DNA of 64,000 nucleotides from Humibacter albus DSM 18994 (GTDB lineage Bacteria; Actinomycetota; Actinomycetes; Actinomycetales; Microbacteriaceae): NCBI RefSeq assembly GCF_000421825.1, contig NZ_ATXT01000011.1, positions 310,001 through 374,000 on the forward strand. Direction: 5' to 3'. Both the position numbers and the translations under genes were made by a program. The stretch's first letter is position 1; each line of letters starts with the position of its first letter. Under the pieces are notes generated by a model that was not told the DNA's origin, searched no databases, and was given only the letters and a program-made list of their open reading frames with translations. Positions 19,012 to 27,562 of the stretch are shown piece after piece.

Positions 19012-19863
19012 GTGAAGATCCTCTCCATCCAGTCCGCAGTCGCGTACGGCCACGTCGGCAATTCCGCCGCCGTCTTCCCGCTGCAACGCATCGGGGTGGA
19101 AGTGCTCCCCGTCTACACGGTGAACTTCTCCAATCACACCGGCTACGGCGCCTGGCGCGGGCCGCTGATCAGGCCCGACGACGTGGCGGACGTCATCACG
19201 GGCGTCGAGGAGCGCGGGATCTTCCCCGAGATCGACGTCGTGCTATCCGGCTATCAGGGCGGCGAAGGCATCGGCGAGGTGATCCTGGATGCCGTCGCTC
19301 GCGTGAAGGCCGCGAACCCGTCGGCCATCTACGCCTGCGACCCCGTGATGGGCAATGCGGACACCGGCTGCGTCGTCGCACCGTCGATCCCCGTGCTCCT
19401 GCGCGACCGTGTGATGCCGTTCGCTGACCTGATCACACCGAACCAATTCGAGCTCGGATTCCTCACCGGCACCCAGCCCGACACGCTCGAATCGACCCTC
19501 GCCTCCGTGGACCTGGTGCGGGCGGCCGGTCCGTCCGCTGTGCTCGTCACGAGCGTGCTGCGCCCCGACGGACCCGACGACACCATCGAGATGCTCGCCG
19601 TCGATGACAAGGGCGCTTGGATCGTGCAGACCCCGCGCATTCCGCTGACCGTCAGCGGCTCGGGAGACGTCACCGCTGCCCTGTTCACGGCGCACTATCG
19701 TGCCTCGGGCGATGCTGCAGATGCCCTCGCTCGCACGACCTCGAGTGTCTTCGACCTGCTGGGCCTCACCGAGGAGCGCGGATCGCGCGAGCTGCTGCTG
19801 ATCGAGGCGCAGGAGGCCTACGCGCATCCCGAGCTGCAGTTCGAGGTACGTCGCGTCCGCTGA
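19012..19863 (+). CDS. pdxY: Pyridoxal kinase
   Basis: A 283-residue PfkB/ribokinase-fold kinase starting at GTG 19012. It matches PdxY in SAVAYGHVGNSAAVFPLQRIG, the substrate segment NFSNHTGYG, the YACDPVMG strand, and the anion-hole/catalytic loop SGSGDVTAALF with the catalytic Asp. It phosphorylates pyridoxal to pyridoxal 5'-phosphate in B6 salvage. It occupies a place between yebC and HIT-thrS where many actinobacteria carry pdxS/pdxT for de novo synthesis. It is divergent from yebC and convergent with the HIT gene. Confidence 0.92.
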   Translation: MKILSIQSAVAYGHVGNSAAVFPLQRIGVEVLPVYTVNFSNHTGYGAWRGPLIRPDDVADVITGVEERGIFPEIDVVLSGYQGGEGIGEVILDAVARVKAANPSAIYACDPVMGNADTGCVVAPSIPVLLRDRVMPFADLITPNQFELGFLTGTQPDTLESTLASVDLVRAAGPSAVLVTSVLRPDGPDDTIEMLAVDDKGAWIVQTPRIPLTVSGSGDVTAALFTAHYRASGDAADALARTTSSVFDLLGLTEERGSRELLLIEAQEAYAHPELQFEVRRVR

Positions 19864-19900
19864 TCGGAAATGCCGCGCCGCCTGCGAATGGCGGGAACGC

Positions 19901-20491
19901 TCAGCGCGGCCAGGCGTCGGCGATGTCCTTGCGGACTTCGCCGAGCAGCTGGGGAAGGGCTTTGGTCTTGGCGATGATCGGCAGGAAGTTCGCGTCGGAC
20001 TGCCATCGGGGCACGAGATGCTGGTGCAGGTGGGAGGCGATGCCGGCCCCGGCGATCTCTCCCTGGTTCATGCCGATGTTGAACCCGTCGTTCCGTGACA
20101 CGGAGCGGATGACCCGCATCGCCGTCTGCGTGATCGTCGCGATCTCGTCCGTCTCCTCGCCCGTCGCCTCGTCGTAGAGCGAGACGTGGCGGTACGGGCA
20201 CACCAGCAGATGGCCGCTGTTGTACGGGAACAGGTTGAGCAACGCATACGCGTGCCTCCCCCTGTGGACGATGAGCGACTCCTCGTCGCTCAGTGACGGG
20301 GCGACGCAGAACGGGCAGTCATCGCCATGCGGCCTCTGCTGGCCCTGGGCGATGTAGACCATGCGGTGCGGCGTCCACAGACGCTGGAACTCGTCGGGGA
20401 CACCGGCGATCAGCGACGGATCGTCGACCTCCACCGGGCCGGCGTCCTCCCGGTCGTCCGGCTCATAGGAGCCGAGGCTCAAGCGGACCAT
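19901..20491 (-). CDS. HIT family nucleotide hydrolase/phosphorylase
   Basis: A 196-residue protein with CPFC (a metal-binding pair), the histidine triad [10 protein letters not shown] near residues 155-164 and [21 protein letters not shown] typical of diadenosine-phosphate-cleaving HIT proteins. The ATG at 20491 lies inside the 3' end of thrS (13-bp overlap), indicating coupling. thrS-HIT is a conserved actinobacterial pair. Confidence 0.92.
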   Translation of the reverse strand: MVRLSLGSYEPDDREDAGPVEVDDPSLIAGVPDEFQRLWTPHRMVYIAQGQQRPHGDDCPFCVAPSLSDEESLIVHRGRHAYALLNLFPYNSGHLLVCPYRHVSLYDEATGEETDEIATITQTAMRVIRSVSRNDGFNIGMNQGEIAGAGIASHLHQHLVPRWQSDANFLPIIAKTKALPQLLGEVRKDIADAWPR

Positions 20492-22473
20492 GCGGTGACG
20501 ACCTGCTCATGGTCCTTGATGGAACGAAGGATGCGTTCGATCGCCTGGTCGATGGGTACACCGTTGAGCTGCGAGCCGTCGCGAAAACGGAAGCTGACAG
20601 TGCCGCCTGCGCGGTCCTGCTCCCCCGCGATCAGCTGGAACGGCACCTTCTGTTTCGTCGCGTTGCGGATCTTCTTCTGCATCCGGTCGTCGGAGCGGTC
20701 GACTTCGACGCGCACGTCGTGCTCGCGGAGCCGGCGCGCGACCTCCTCGAGGTACGGTGCGAAGTCGTCCGCCACCGGGACGCCGATGACCTGCACGGGT
20801 GCGAGCCACACGGGGAAGGCACCGGCGTAGTGCTCCAGGAGGATCGCGAAGAACCGCTCGATGGACCCGAGAAGCGCGCGGTGGATCATCACCGGCCGCT
20901 TCCGGCTGCCGTCGGCAGCCGTGTACTCGAGCTCGAACAGCTCCGGCTCGAAGAAGTCGAGCTGCACCGTCGAGAGCTGCCACGTGCGTCCGATGGCGTC
21001 CCGCGCCTGTACCGAGATCTTCGGTCCGTAGAACGCGGCACCGCCCGGATCATCGACCAGTTCGAGACCCGACTCGAGCGCGACCTCGCGCAGGGTCTCA
21101 GTGGCGTCGTCCCAGACGTCGTCGTCGCCGACGTACTTGTCCGGATCCTTCGTGGACAGTTCCAGGTAGAAGTCGTTGAGCCCATAGCCACGAAGAGTCT
21201 CGAGCACGAGTTCGAGCTGGGTGGCGATCTCCGCCTTCACCTGCTCCGGAGTCACATACGCGTGGGCGTCATCCTGGGTCAGCCCGCGCACCCGGGTGAG
21301 CCCCGAGAGCGTTCCGCTCTTCTCGTACCGATACACCGTGCCGAACTCCGCCAGGCGCAGCGGCAGCTCCCGGTAGCTGCGTCCCCGCGCCCTGAAGATC
21401 AGGTTGTGCATCGGGCAGTTCATGGGCTTGAGGTAGTAGTCCTGGCCCTGCTTGACCACGTTGCCGTCGGCATCCGTCTCCTCGTCCACGTGCATGGGAG
21501 GGAACATGCCGTCGGCGTACCACTCGAGGTGCTTGCTGATCTCGTACAGGTGCGCCTTGGTGATGTGCGGGGTGTTGACCAGCTCGTAGCCGTTCTTCAG
21601 CAGCTGGCGGCGGAGATAGTCCTCGATCTCGAAGCGGACGATGCCGCCCTTGGGGTGGAAGACGGCGAGCCCGGATCCGATCTCGTCGGGGAACGAGAAC
21701 AAGTCCAGCTCTGCGCCGAGTTTGCGGTGGTCGCGACGCGCCGCTTCGGCCATGCGCTCCTGGTACGCCCGCAGCTCGTCCTTCGTGGGCCATGCGGTGC
21801 CGTAGATGCGCTGTAGTTGCGGGTTCTTCTCGCTGCCGCGCCAATAGGCAGCGGCCACTCGGGTCAGCGCGAAGCCGTTGCCGATCAGACGTGTGCTGGG
21901 CAGGTGCGGCCCACGGCAGAGGTCCTTCCAGAGCACCTCTCCCGTCTTCGGGTCGACGTTGTCGTAGATCGTGAGCTCGCCGCCCCCGACCTCGACGTTC
22001 TCGTTGTCCTGGCCGAGGCTGTGCTGGCCGTCGTTGGCCGCGGATGCGGATCCACCCTTGAGCCCGATCAGCTCGAGCTTGTACGGCTCGTCGGCGAGCT
22101 CGGTGCGCGCCTCCTCATCGGTGACGACGCGGCGCACGAAGCGCTGACCCTGTCTGACGATGCGGTCCATCGCCTTCTGCAAGGCCTTGAGATCGTCGGG
22201 TGTGAACGGCTCGACCACGTCGAAGTCGTAGTAGAAGCCGTCGGTGACGGGCGGGCCGATGCCGAGCTTCGCCTCCGGGTTGATCGACTGCACCGCCTGC
22301 GCGAGCACGTGCGCCGTGGAGTGGCGCAGAATGTTCAGCCCGTCCGGGGAATCGATCGCGACCGGCACGACATCGTCGTCCGTCGTCACCGTGGTCGCGA
22401 GGTCCTTCAGCTCGCCGTTGACGCGCATGGCGACAACGGAGCGGTCGGGGAAGAGCTCGAAACCGTCCGGCAC
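20479..22473 (-). CDS. thrS: Threonyl-tRNA synthetase
   Basis: A 664-residue class II synthetase. It has a reduced N-terminal TGS-like domain, the editing domain with [11 protein letters not shown], the catalytic core with the zinc ligand in MNCPMH, motif 2 [28 protein letters not shown], motif 3 and an anticodon domain at the C-terminus. A glycine/serine insertion around residues 145-175 is a local peculiarity. AGGAG lies just before the ATG. Confidence 0.97.
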   Translation of the reverse strand: MPDGFELFPDRSVVAMRVNGELKDLATTVTTDDDVVPVAIDSPDGLNILRHSTAHVLAQAVQSINPEAKLGIGPPVTDGFYYDFDVVEPFTPDDLKALQKAMDRIVRQGQRFVRRVVTDEEARTELADEPYKLELIGLKGGSASAANDGQHSLGQDNENVEVGGGELTIYDNVDPKTGEVLWKDLCRGPHLPSTRLIGNGFALTRVAAAYWRGSEKNPQLQRIYGTAWPTKDELRAYQERMAEAARRDHRKLGAELDLFSFPDEIGSGLAVFHPKGGIVRFEIEDYLRRQLLKNGYELVNTPHITKAHLYEISKHLEWYADGMFPPMHVDEETDADGNVVKQGQDYYLKPMNCPMHNLIFRARGRSYRELPLRLAEFGTVYRYEKSGTLSGLTRVRGLTQDDAHAYVTPEQVKAEIATQLELVLETLRGYGLNDFYLELSTKDPDKYVGDDDVWDDATETLREVALESGLELVDDPGGAAFYGPKISVQARDAIGRTWQLSTVQLDFFEPELFELEYTAADGSRKRPVMIHRALLGSIERFFAILLEHYAGAFPVWLAPVQVIGVPVADDFAPYLEEVARRLREHDVRVEVDRSDDRMQKKIRNATKQKVPFQLIAGEQDRAGGTVSFRFRDGSQLNGVPIDQAIERILRSIKDHEQVVTAWSA

Positions 22474-22698
22474 TGGTCCACTCCTGGGAAGGCTAGGGAA
22501 AAGGGATGTCCCCCAACTTTAGTCCGAGCGCGGTCGCCCATCCGACGCTCCGCCTTCGCGCATCGCCCTCGTGTTCGTACCGGTATCCGGCGAGCCGCCG
22601 AAGGCCGCCCGATCCGGGCCAGGAGGGTTGAGCTGCGCCGCCGACGAGCATTGTCCTCCGATGTCGTCGGCCAGGCGATGATGGGCGCGCCGACTCGC
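22474..22698. other. Intergenic region upstream of thrS
   Basis: These 225 bp contain the thrS ribosome site and a possible minus-strand -10 (TAAAGT, 22516-22521). I see no T-box signature such as the conserved T-box bulge sequence, and no gene. Confidence 0.4.
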
Positions 22699-24438
22699 TC
22701 AGTGTCTGAGCAGCGGGAGCAGGAGCCGAGAACTGGAATGCACCGTGTTGACGCTCGGTTCGAGGATCGAGGTGTGTTCGAATCCGAGCAGCTTCGGCGC
22801 GTCTTTCGCCTGGTCGTCGCTTGCCAGCACCAGCCGAAGTCGGTGACCGGCGGCGATCCGGCGGGCGTTCGGCACGATGGGGATTCGGTAGGTCACCGTT
22901 GCTCCGACCGGGACGGCTGCCGGGCGCTGGCAGGTGACGGCCGGGGCACCGGGAAGACTGCGCGTTTCATCCGTGTGACGCAGCGTCGCCCTGAGCCACC
23001 CGCCGGTCAACGGCTTCGCCGCACCGTCGTGGTCCACGTCGTAGAGGACGGCGATCCAGGCGGTGTCGAGCGCGGTGATCGTCGCCTCGAGCCGCAACTC
23101 GATGTCACCGGCGAAATCCATCGCTTCGGCGAGCGGATCCGTCTGCCATTCCAGCCTCCCCGGCAGGCCACTCGGCTCCAGGTGGGCGGGCTGACCCGCC
23201 CCGGGAAGCAAGGCGAGGTACGACCGGGATCCTGAAACGCCCTCGTCGAGGCTCAGCTCGCCGTCCGCGCGGAGAGCGAACTCGGCGATGTCCGACTCGG
23301 AAGGCGGCCACGTCGTCGTGGTCCGCCATTCATCTGCTCCCGGGAGGAAGTAGCGGATCGGCTCGCCGTCCATGATGCCGGTGTCGATGGCCTTGAGATG
23401 GTGGTCGTACCACGCCAGCGCTTCGTAGTGCATCGCTTCCCACGGCCAGGAGTATTCACCGTCACCCACCATCGCCATGCGCACGTTCGGGTTGTGCGCC
23501 AGCGATCGCCAGATGCTGAATGTCGAAGGAAGGTGCATCGGAGCGTTGTCCCAATCGCAGCCGAGGTAGACCGGGATGTCCACTTCCGAGAGTCGCCGGC
23601 CGATGTTGCGTACCGCCCAGAAATCGTCGTGTGTCGGATGCTCCACAACAGCTTCTCGCCAGAGCCGCCCGAACGGCTCCTCCGCCGGAGCTTTGCGGAT
23701 GACGTTCTTGAGTACCGCGACAATGGCCTCCCCGTTGAAATGAGCCATGCGTCGGTGGATCGGGGGCGCGTTCAACGCCTTGCCGACCAGGTCGAGCGCC
23801 CTGTCATCCCAGTGCTTGTCGGCCATGACACCCACGGCCGAAAGCCAAGCCGAGAAGAAGCTGGAGGACTGCAGTCCCCGGTGCCAGATGATGTCATAGA
23901 GGTCTTCTGTGGCGACGGGGGCGAATATCGCTTTCAAGTGCGGTGGGCGTTCGACAGCGGCGGCAAGCTGCGCGCACGCGAAGTAACTGATGCCCAGCAT
24001 CCCGACGTTGCCGTCGCACCACGGTTGCTCAGCAGCCCACTCGACGACGTCGGCGACGTCCCGCCATTCCTGTTCGTCGAGCATCGACCAGGTGCCCTCG
24101 CTGCCGCCCGTGCCGCGCGCATTCACGATCACCTGCACGTAGCCGCGCGGTACGAAGAAGTCCGTTGCACCGGCCTCGATGAAGCCCAGCGGTGCACCGA
24201 CTCCCTGGATCTGACGGGGATAAGCGGAGAACGAGATCAAGGCCGGGAACCGCGATTCCGAGTCAGGGCGGTAGACGTCGCCGAGCAGCCGCGTGCCGTC
24301 CCTGGTCACGATCCCGACATCGTTCGTGCGAATCGTGGTGAAGGAGGGCTCAGTGACATTCCGATACTGGCGACCACTCGTCTGGATGTTGTTGAGGCGG
24401 CGCTGCCCCTTCTCGATGCCGGACGCGATCATCCTCAT
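22699..24438 (-). CDS. CocE/NonD family hydrolase (X-Pro dipeptidyl-peptidase S15 type)
   Basis: A 579-residue alpha/beta-hydrolase of the CocE family. The N-terminal catalytic domain has LLGDVYRPDSESRFPALISFSAYPR, the oxyanion-region NARGTGGSEG, and the nucleophile elbow GISYFA with the Ser. The C-terminal jelly-roll domain (from about residue 400) is typical of S15 esterases and amidases. Substrate cannot be read from sequence. Start is taken as ATG 24438 (alternative 24432). It is divergent from a TetR gene, with palindromes over both promoters, so it is probably the target of that regulator. Confidence 0.87.
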   Translation of the reverse strand: MRMIASGIEKGQRRLNNIQTSGRQYRNVTEPSFTTIRTNDVGIVTRDGTRLLGDVYRPDSESRFPALISFSAYPRQIQGVGAPLGFIEAGATDFFVPRGYVQVIVNARGTGGSEGTWSMLDEQEWRDVADVVEWAAEQPWCDGNVGMLGISYFACAQLAAAVERPPHLKAIFAPVATEDLYDIIWHRGLQSSSFFSAWLSAVGVMADKHWDDRALDLVGKALNAPPIHRRMAHFNGEAIVAVLKNVIRKAPAEEPFGRLWREAVVEHPTHDDFWAVRNIGRRLSEVDIPVYLGCDWDNAPMHLPSTFSIWRSLAHNPNVRMAMVGDGEYSWPWEAMHYEALAWYDHHLKAIDTGIMDGEPIRYFLPGADEWRTTTTWPPSESDIAEFALRADGELSLDEGVSGSRSYLALLPGAGQPAHLEPSGLPGRLEWQTDPLAEAMDFAGDIELRLEATITALDTAWIAVLYDVDHDGAAKPLTGGWLRATLRHTDETRSLPGAPAVTCQRPAAVPVGATVTYRIPIVPNARRIAAGHRLRLVLASDDQAKDAPKLLGFEHTSILEPSVNTVHSSSRLLLPLLRH

Positions 24439-24453
24439 GCCCTTCTTTCCACG

Positions 24454-24501
24454 GTGAAAAGTTTCACGCTGCGGTGAGACTAATTTCACCATATGATGAA
24501 A
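24454..24501. promoter_or_regulatory. Cluster of palindromic operators between hydrolase and TetR genes
   Basis: GTGAAAAGTTTCAC (24454-24467), GGTGAGACTAATTTCACC (24473-24490) and TTTCACCATATGATGAAA (24484-24501) are three inverted repeats built from the same GTGAAA/TTTCAC half-site, the last two sharing a half-site. They lie between the divergent start codons and would fit a TetR dimer (or two) repressing both genes. Confidence 0.7.
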
Positions 24502-24549
24502 CTCGACCCGGTGCAAGCGCTCCGATCGCCCCCGGGAGAGGAGGAAGCC

Positions 24550-25158
24550 ATGTCGCCCGGTTCGTCGCAGCGCGGGCCGCGAGACGAACGCGGCGTGTTG
24601 GCGGCACACATCCTGTCCGTCGCGCGCACCGCGTTCTCGGAACACGGCTGGGCCGGCACGACCATCCGTGGCGTCGCGAGAGATGCCGACGTCGATCCCT
24701 CACTCGTGTATCACTACTTCGGATCGAAGAAGGCGCTGCTCGATGCCAGCACGAACCTGCCGCAGTCGTTCCTCGACCGCATCGCTGACGCCTGGGCATC
24801 CCCTCACGAGGAACTCGGTGAGCGGCTGGTCGCACTCACCTTGGGAAACTGGCAGGCCGGGGACTCCGGCCCCGTGCTTCGCGCCATCGTGCTCATCGCT
24901 GCACACGAACCGGGTACTCGCGCCAAACTGCGCGACCTGGTCACCGACGCGCTGATGGGCCCTGCTCTGATCGGCCGGGGTGAGCAAGACCGACGGCATC
25001 GCTCCGGATTCATCGCCTCGCAGCTGCTAGGGCTCGGCCTGATGCGCTACGTCTGGCACGTCGAGCCGATCGCGTCCATGAGCGACGGCGAGGTGGTCGC
25101 GGCCGTCGGCCCGACCATCCAGCGCTATGTCGACGACGACCTTGCTCCTCGCGCGTGA
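24550..25158 (+). CDS. TetR family transcriptional regulator
   Basis: A 202-residue repressor. Start is ATG 24550 with GGAGG 5 nt upstream; an earlier ATG at 24493 lies inside the operator cluster and is unlikely. The N-terminal helix-turn-helix is clear (FSEHGWAGTTIRGVARDADVDPSLVYHYFGSKKALLDA), followed by a ligand-binding domain of the TetR_C type. It probably regulates the divergent hydrolase and itself. Confidence 0.93.
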   Translation: MSPGSSQRGPRDERGVLAAHILSVARTAFSEHGWAGTTIRGVARDADVDPSLVYHYFGSKKALLDASTNLPQSFLDRIADAWASPHEELGERLVALTLGNWQAGDSGPVLRAIVLIAAHEPGTRAKLRDLVTDALMGPALIGRGEQDRRHRSGFIASQLLGLGLMRYVWHVEPIASMSDGEVVAAVGPTIQRYVDDDLAPRA

Positions 25159-25199
25159 CGTCGGTGTAACACGGGGCCGAGCTTCGAGTAGGAGCCGAC

Positions 25200-25237
25200 G
25201 GATGCCGTGATCGACGTCGGCATGCCCGACGGCATCC
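25200..25237 (+). terminator. Hairpin after the TetR gene
   Basis: Perfect 9-bp arms GGATGCCGT/ACGGCATCC with a 20-nt loop begin about 40 bp after the stop codon. There is only a weak T-rich stretch after it. Confidence 0.5.
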
Positions 25238-25297
25238 ACTCTTCTTGGCCGATAAGCCTAAGCCGCCACGCTAATGGCATGCCGCCAAAATCAGATC

Positions 25298-25331
25298 AGC
25301 CCCTGACCGGCTAAACACCTGATCAAGGGCT
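25298..25331 (-). terminator. Possible terminator of the minus-strand tRNA cluster
   Basis: Interrupted inverted repeat AGCCC-TGA / TCA-GGGCT lies just beyond the 3' end of tRNA-Val(GAC). Stability is moderate. Confidence 0.4.
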
Positions 25332-25343
25332 GAATCTCTGTTG

Positions 25344-25415
25344 TGCGCGATACTGGGATCGAACCAGTGACCTCTTCCGTGTCAGGGAAGCGCGCTACCG
25401 CTGCGCCAATCGCGC
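25344..25415 (-). tRNA. tRNA-Val(GAC)
   Basis: The 72-nt gene folds as a cloverleaf: acceptor GCGCGAT/ATCGCGC, anticodon stem CTTCC/GGAAG around loop CTGACAC (anticodon GAC), and TTCGATC in the T loop. CCA is not encoded. It is the last gene of a minus-strand Gly-Cys-Val cluster. Confidence 0.95.
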
Positions 25416-25456
25416 CTGTTCAGGCTCTTGCTTTGTCCGACCGCGGTCGGGAGTGG

Positions 25457-25527
25457 AGGTGGCGACGGGATTCGAACCCGTGTATACGGCTTTGCAGGCC
25501 GCTGCCTCGCCTCTCGGCCACGCCACC
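25457..25527 (-). tRNA. tRNA-Cys(GCA)
   Basis: A 71-nt cloverleaf with acceptor GGTGGCG/CGCCACC, U discriminator, anticodon loop CTGCAAA (GCA) and T loop TTCGAAT. It is the middle gene of the cluster. Confidence 0.95.
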
Positions 25528-25589
25528 GTGTGTGGGTTCGTGTGTGGCTTCCCACATCCTTACATCGGCCGGTGGCCGACTCACACTCG

Positions 25590-25662
25590 AGCGGATGACG
25601 AGACTCGAACTCGCGACCCTCACCTTGGCAAGGTGATGCGCTACCAACTGCGCCACATCCGC
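25590..25662 (-). tRNA. tRNA-Gly(GCC)
   Basis: A 73-nt cloverleaf with acceptor GCGGATG/CATCCGC, U discriminator, and anticodon loop TTGCCAA (GCC) in stem TCACC/GGTGA. It is the first gene of the minus-strand tRNA cluster. Confidence 0.95.
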
Positions 25663-25692
25663 ATTTCGCTTCGCATTTCTGCGTGCTTAGAA

Positions 25693-25722
25693 ACTGTAGC
25701 CGATCATCCAGCGGATATTCAA
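25693..25722 (-). promoter_or_regulatory. Putative promoter of the tRNA-Gly-Cys-Val cluster
   Basis: On the minus strand TTGAAT (25717-25722) and TACAGT (25693-25698) are spaced by 18 nt, about 30 bp ahead of tRNA-Gly. Confidence 0.6.
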
Positions 25723-25857
25723 ACCGACGTGGACCGTCACGATTCTCGCGCGTGTCGAACCATCGGCCACGCCCGGGCCGCGCTCCCGATGTGCGCTCGG
25801 CGGCATGCGTCCGCTAGTATCGGTAGCCGCGGCCGAGTAAGAACTTCGGGCCGCGAC

Positions 25858-25933
25858 GGGCGATTGGCGCAGTTGGTAGCGCGCTTCCTTCACACGGAAG
25901 AGGTCGTCGGTTCGAGTCCGGCATCGCCCACCA
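25858..25933 (+). tRNA. tRNA-Val(CAC), integration target of the mobile element
   Basis: A cloverleaf with acceptor GGGCGAT/ATCGCCC, anticodon loop TTCACAC (CAC) in stem CTTCC/GGAAG, T loop TTCGAGT, and an encoded CCA end (25931-25933). A TAGTAT -10-like box lies at 25815-25820. Its 3' 46 bp recur at 45054-45099, so the 3' half now present was supplied by the integrated element and the gene stays intact. Confidence 0.95.
25887..25932 (+). repeat. Left attachment site (attL)
   Basis: A 46-bp segment of the tRNA-Val(CAC) gene from the anticodon stem to the CC of CCA. It shares with 45054-45099 a perfect 19-bp core CCTTCACACGGAAGAGGTC and then differs at four positions. Confidence 0.88.
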
Positions 25934-25934
25934 C

Positions 25935-25969
25935 AAGAAAAATCCCTGGTCAGTCCAGAGATTTTTCTT
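25935..25969. terminator. Bidirectional rho-independent terminator between tRNA-Val and integrase
   Basis: A 10-bp AAGAAAAATC/GATTTTTCTT stem continues, past one mismatch, into CTGG/CCAG around a 5-nt loop. A-rich and T-rich flanks provide U tracts in both directions, serving the plus-strand tRNA and the minus-strand integrase. Confidence 0.75.
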
Positions 25970-26007
25970 TTCCCTAACCTAGACGCCTTCGTTGTCGCGT
26001 GCTTCGG

Positions 26008-26029
26008 AATCACTCCGGAATCACCCCGA
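26008..26029. repeat. Left arm-type repeats for the integrase
   Basis: Two tandem copies of AATCACYCCG at 11-bp spacing (26008-26017 and 26019-26028). The sequence AATCACCCCGA recurs just inside the right end at 44975-44985. Each lies about 70-95 bp from its att core, as arm sites of tyrosine recombinases do. Confidence 0.5.
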
Positions 26030-26056
26030 ACTGCAGGACCGGCCCGTCTCGATGGT

Positions 26057-27241
26057 CTATTCGAGTCCCAGCCCACGTCCGTGGTCGAGTGTCCGCCCGA
26101 GTGGTGTGGCGGGGTCGATTCGACCCAACCGTGCAGCACGCTCGTCCAGGGCCTTCTTCGCGGCGTTGTTGAGGACGTCGAGCGCGGCCCGGTCGGCGAA
26201 GTCGCCGAGGTGGTGCAGGTAGCGGGCGGTGATCGCGATGGAGCCGTGGCCGAGCCAGTGCTGCACCGTGGTCAACGGCACGCCCTGGATCAGCCATTCG
26301 CACGCGGCCGTGTGCCGCAGATCGTGTCGGGTGCGTCCACGCCCGGTGGCCTCCCAGTTGGTTGCCCGCACGAACGAGGTGCGGTGGAGCTGCGCGCCGC
26401 GCGGGCTGGTGAACAGCAGATCGGTCGGCGCCTTGCCGGCGGCGAAGCGGCGGATGACCGGCACAAGGTAGTCCGGCACCGGCACGTTACGGCCCTTGCC
26501 TGACTTCGGAGCCTTGACCGCGGCCCCCTCGGGCTGGTTGCGGATGACGTGCAGCATCGGGATGGGCATCTCGACGAAGTCGCGGACCTGCGTTGCCCGT
26601 GCCTCGCCCCAGCGCAACCCCGTCCGGCCCAGCACCAGGACGAGATCGCCGAACACCGGGCTCAGCTCGGTGATGTCCTTGACCACCGCATCGAACTCGG
26701 GCGCTGGCAGCGGACGCATATCCTCCCGCGCGCGGCGGTCCTTTGGCGGCTTGGTCGCCGTCACCGGGTTGTAGGCGATGTACCCCTCCGAGACGCACCA
26801 GGAGAAGAAGGAAGAGAGCGAGTCGCGGTAACGGATCACCGTGCTCGCGACCAGGCCGCGCTTGCTGAGATCGTCCTGCCACTTCTCGATCGCGGCACTG
26901 GTGACCTTGCCGACGTGCAGTTTGCGGAACCACAGCGGCAGCACCGGCTCCCGCTTGCTCCTGCCGGCGAGCTGGCCCTCGGTCGGCATCAGGTAGCGGT
27001 CGGTGTCCAGGGTTGTCTTGCTCACCCGGCCTTCGCGCTGCATCAGATACTCCGGCAGCAGATCCTCCACGGCGACCTTCCCTGTGCTCGGGTCGTAGCC
27101 GTGCTCGGCGAAGGTCGCCCGCTGTCGCTGCTCCCAGGCCACCGCGGAGCGCCGCAGATCGAATCGCTTGGTCCGAACGACCTGCCCGCCGATCTTCAGC
27201 CGCCCCTCCCACTTATCCCCGCGACGCACCGGCATGCGCAA
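26057..27241 (-). CDS. Tyrosine site-specific integrase
   Basis: A 394-residue phage-type integrase. The N-terminal AP2-like arm-binding and SAM-like core-binding domains precede a catalytic domain with Arg in TGLRWGEA, HDLRH (His and Arg), the WLGHGS His and the nucleophile Tyr in TARYLHHL. It should recombine the tRNA-Val attachment sites. The gene ends about 125 bp from the tRNA and its start overlaps the excisionase gene by 29 bp, so the two are cotranscribed. Confidence 0.95.
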   Translation of the reverse strand: MRMPVRRGDKWEGRLKIGGQVVRTKRFDLRRSAVAWEQRQRATFAEHGYDPSTGKVAVEDLLPEYLMQREGRVSKTTLDTDRYLMPTEGQLAGRSKREPVLPLWFRKLHVGKVTSAAIEKWQDDLSKRGLVASTVIRYRDSLSSFFSWCVSEGYIAYNPVTATKPPKDRRAREDMRPLPAPEFDAVVKDITELSPVFGDLVLVLGRTGLRWGEARATQVRDFVEMPIPMLHVIRNQPEGAAVKAPKSGKGRNVPVPDYLVPVIRRFAAGKAPTDLLFTSPRGAQLHRTSFVRATNWEATGRGRTRHDLRHTAACEWLIQGVPLTTVQHWLGHGSIAITARYLHHLGDFADRAALDVLNNAAKKALDERAARLGRIDPATPLGRTLDHGRGLGLE

Positions 27242-27464
27242 CCCCTCTCCTCGGCAGACGCGGCCGCGCGGTCGAGCGCGCGGCCAGCCACGCCTCGACG
27301 TCCGCGGCGCGATAGCGCGGAACTCCCTCGGCGAGCCAGTACACGGCCGGCCCCTCTCCGGATTGCCGCCAACGCACCAGCGTCGACTTCGAGACCGACA
27401 GCCACTTCGCCACGTCTTCGGTCCGTAGCAGGCGGTCCTCGGCGGCGGCCGTTACATCGCTCAT
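27213..27464 (-). CDS. Excisionase-like helix-turn-helix protein
   Basis: An 83-residue protein with a MerR/Xis-type winged helix: LLRTEDVAKWLSVSKSTLVRWRQSGEGP and a VPRYRAADVEAWLAAR segment. Its 3' end overlaps the integrase start by 29 bp. It likely bends att DNA to favour excision and may also regulate its own promoter. Confidence 0.85.
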   Translation of the reverse strand: MSDVTAAAEDRLLRTEDVAKWLSVSKSTLVRWRQSGEGPAVYWLAEGVPRYRAADVEAWLAARSTARPRLPRRGVAHAGASRG

Positions 27465-27476
27465 GGCATCACCTCA

Positions 27477-27502
27477 CGTATAGGCAGATACGCCACTATA
27501 CG
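27477..27502. promoter_or_regulatory. Inverted repeat in the divergent xis/27563 promoter region
   Basis: CGTATA (27477-27482) and TATACG (27497-27502) form inverted arms 14 nt apart, just upstream of the excisionase start. TATAG/TATAC boxes here could also be -10 elements. It is a candidate operator for Xis or for the divergent gene product. Confidence 0.45.
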
Positions 27503-27562
27503 GCTCATCTGGCGTACTGGCTAGTGCGCGAGAAAACTTCCAAGTGTCGATACACTCAGGGC

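Noticed and set aside
22474-22698. T-box riboswitch upstream of thrS
   Set aside because: No T-box core sequence or specifier hairpin could be found.
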